DNA of 64,000 bases, taken from assembly GCF_009793335.1 (NCBI RefSeq), contig NZ_WING01000003.1:992001-1056000 (forward strand). Reading direction: 5' to 3'. The stretch is from Actinomadura sp. J1-007 (GTDB lineage Bacteria > Actinomycetota > Actinomycetes > Streptosporangiales > Streptosporangiaceae). Position 1 is the first letter of the stretch, and every line of letters begins with the position of its first letter. A program made the position numbers and the translations under genes. Positions 62,496-64,000 of this stretch are shown here, in pieces. The notes under the pieces are model-generated. The model made no database searches, was not told the origin of the DNA, and saw nothing but the letters and a program-made list of their open reading frames with translations.

Positions 62496-63080
62496 CTAGG
62501 CGCCCTTTCCGTCGGTGGACCAGAAGTGCGTCAGGACGACGACCGGGCGGAACGTCATCCGGGCGTGCGCGCCCGCCTCGCCGACGACGGCCCGCCAGTC
62601 GTCCGGGGAGCTGCGCCGGTCCAGCTCGAACACCCGGGTCCCGGTCCGCTCCAGCAGGCCCGGCACGTGCTGGCACAGCGTGTGGATCATGGAGTTGTAC
62701 TCGCCGAGGCCGCCGCGGGTGTTCGCCACGACCAGCAGCGGCAGGTGGTACGCGGCGTTGAACGTGGTCAGCGCCGTCAGCGCGTTCCCGAAGCCGTTGT
62801 CCTGCATCACCACCGCGCCGAACCGGCCGGTCAGCGGCAGCGCGCCGAGGACGCCCATGGCCTCCTCCTCGCGCGACAGCGGGAACACCCGCGCGGACGC
62901 GCCGTCCGCGCCCCCGTCGGCGGCGACGAGCGCGCCGATCACCGGGGCGACGCTCGCGGACGGGACGTAGCCGACCAGATCGGCGCCCGCGTCCCAGACG
63001 CCTCGGGCGACGGCCCCCGCGTACGGCGGCGGCTCCTGTCGTTCGGCGGGCCCCGCGGCGGGCCCGGAAGGGGAGGTCAC
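62496..63080 (-). CDS. TPP-dependent 2-oxoacid decarboxylase, PYR-domain (alpha) subunit
   Basis: A 194-residue PYR-domain subunit, partner of the next gene. The TPP-activating Glu is in LSREEEAMGVL, followed by VVMQDNGFGNALTAL and LPLLVVANTRGG, as in the alpha subunit of sulfopyruvate decarboxylase. The GTG at 63080 has GGAG 6 bases upstream; the open frame to 63110 lacks a ribosome site. First gene of the operon alpha, beta, aldehyde dehydrogenase, enolase. Together they would turn a 2-oxoacid into an acid one carbon shorter. Confidence 0.86.
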   Translation of the reverse strand: MTSPSGPAAGPAERQEPPPYAGAVARGVWDAGADLVGYVPSASVAPVIGALVAADGGADGASARVFPLSREEEAMGVLGALPLTGRFGAVVMQDNGFGNALTALTTFNAAYHLPLLVVANTRGGLGEYNSMIHTLCQHVPGLLERTGTRVFELDRRSSPDDWRAVVGEAGAHARMTFRPVVVLTHFWSTDGKGA

Positions 63081-63133
63081 AGGCTTCTCCTTCGCCGTCT
63101 CACAGCTCACTCAGCGGACTACTGAGGAGAATT

Positions 63134-63163
63134 AACATACAAATCATATTGAGTAGCATGCAA
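63134..63163 (-). promoter_or_regulatory. promoter of the TPP decarboxylase operon
   Basis: On the minus strand, TTGCAT (63163-63158), 18 bases, TATGTT (63139-63134), about 50 bases before the alpha-subunit GTG. The patch is strikingly AT-rich for this genome. It lies between the operon and the GntR gene and is where that repressor would bind. Confidence 0.6.
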
Positions 63164-63238
63164 CTCTGCGGCAGACGTCTCCCGCGCGGCGAGGGTCGTC
63201 GAAGGCGCCCGCGCGCCGGGGAGGCGCGCGGGAACGGG

Positions 63239-63979
63239 TCAGAACCGGATGTGTTCGCCCTCGGGGGCGGCGACCTCGACCCAGCGCCGCCACTCGGCGA
63301 GCAGGCCGCGGTTGTCCTGGCTGGAGTGCGCGACGAGCAGGTCGCCCGAGCGGACGATGTGCCTGCGCATCGCGCGCTCGGCGGCGAGGCCGTCCCTGCG
63401 GCGCAGCGCCTCGATGACGTCGAGGTGGTCCTGGAGGGCGACCTCGACCGGCTGGTGCTCCGGAACGCTGTAGCGGCCGTCCAGGGAGAGGGTCTGGCGG
63501 AGCTCGGAGACGAACTTGGCGAGCCGCAGGTTGCCGCCGGCCCGCATGATCAGGTCGTGCAGGCGCTCGTCGGCGGCGAAGTACTCGGGGCCGCCGTCGG
63601 CCCGCTCCTTCATGATCTCGAACTCGGCGGCGAGGGCCGCGTCGTCCCGCGCGGTCATCACGGCGGCGGCGCCGCGGGCGGCCGGCGGCTCCAGCAGCAC
63701 CCGCAGGCTGCACAGCTCCACGATGCCGCGGCCGTCCTGCCCGAGCACCCGCGCGCCGCGGTTGCGCTCGATCCTGACCAGGCCGAGGTCGGCGAGCCTC
63801 AGCAGCGCCTCGCGCACCGGCGTGCGGGACGCCCCGAACCGTTCGCCCAGCTCGCGCGAGGAGTACAGCACGCCGCGCTGGAGCTGGCCGGACCGGATGG
63901 CGTCGCGGATGGCCGCCGCGATCTGCTCGGACCTGCTGGACGATTCGGCTGGGCTGGAAGAGTCGGCTGGCGTCGGCAA
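63239..63979 (-). CDS. GntR-family regulator (FCD type)
   Basis: A 246-residue regulator. The wHTH at about 15-80 has LGERFGASRTPVREALLRL, the FadR-group signature. The C-terminal FCD domain has metal-binding-type residues (DERLHDLIMRAGGN, DHLDVIEAL and RRHI). The TTG start at 63979 has AGGGAG 4 bases upstream. It lies just upstream of, and on the same strand as, the decarboxylase operon, so repression relieved by the pathway substrate is likely. Confidence 0.88.
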   Translation of the reverse strand: MPTPADSSSPAESSSRSEQIAAAIRDAIRSGQLQRGVLYSSRELGERFGASRTPVREALLRLADLGLVRIERNRGARVLGQDGRGIVELCSLRVLLEPPAARGAAAVMTARDDAALAAEFEIMKERADGGPEYFAADERLHDLIMRAGGNLRLAKFVSELRQTLSLDGRYSVPEHQPVEVALQDHLDVIEALRRRDGLAAERAMRRHIVRSGDLLVAHSSQDNRGLLAEWRRWVEVAAPEGEHIRF

Positions 63980-64000
63980 GGAACTCCCTGGGAACCGGGC

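Overview
The window is chromosomal DNA of a high-GC actinomycete. Supporting signs are the very GC-rich third codon positions, frequent GTG/TTG starts, many 1-4 base gene overlaps, a mycothiol-dependent isomerase-like protein, an IdeR/DmdR-type iron box and several promoters that place the start codon 6-9 bases after the -10 box (leaderless mRNAs). The gene mix fits a Streptosporangiales-type organism such as Actinomadura, but the genus is inference. No tRNA, rRNA, CRISPR array, transposase or integrase was seen.

Layout. 1-6 kb: a truncated Orn/Lys/Arg decarboxylase, a Ser/Thr kinase with an extracellular SecDF P1-head-like domain, a secreted hypothetical protein and a nitrilase divergent from a TetR regulator. 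6.8-12.4 kb: a FAD monooxygenase, two overlapping MutS-like ATPases and an alpha/beta hydrolase. 12.4-17.4 kb: a TetR regulator and two homologous secreted-type esterases around a zinc-finger methyltransferase. 17.5-27.3 kb: a GntR regulator, then narGHJI followed by an HPP-family membrane protein (possible nitrite carrier) and an orphan sensor kinase in one overlapping operon. 27.4-35.4 kb: an MFS exporter behind a long leader with a 21-codon uORF, a secreted protein with three 70-residue repeats, a LuxR regulator, and a ferritin-like/hemerythrin pair. 35.4-37 kb: a TetR regulator divergent from a leaderless methyltransferase with twin operators. 37-41.4 kb: siderophore binding protein, esterase and two FecCD permeases around an iron box. 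41.6-51.1 kb: two related LysR regulators, each near secreted peptidases (M9-like collagenase, S1 protease, M28 aminopeptidase), plus a mycothiol-dependent isomerase-like protein and a quinone reductase. 51.1-54.9 kb: a cytochrome P450 with two 18-bp genes, each encoding the pentapeptide MRYRH, with a divergent Asp/Asn hydroxylase and O-methyltransferase. 55-64 kb: SDR, GH16, GNAT, a 20-bp minisatellite, a GH25 muramidase, and a catabolic operon (GntR, two-subunit TPP decarboxylase, aldehyde dehydrogenase, MR-type enolase).

The most notable find is the P450-MRYRH-MRYRH arrangement. It looks like a biarylitide-class minimal RiPP locus, with duplicated precursors lying downstream of the P450 and directly before a secreted aminopeptidase.

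Six genes (kinase, narH, siderophore esterase, O-methyltransferase, GH25, aldehyde dehydrogenase) each break at a run of 3-5 G or C, and each is repaired by adding one base to that run. This points to homopolymer under-calling in the assembly more than to six real pseudogenes.
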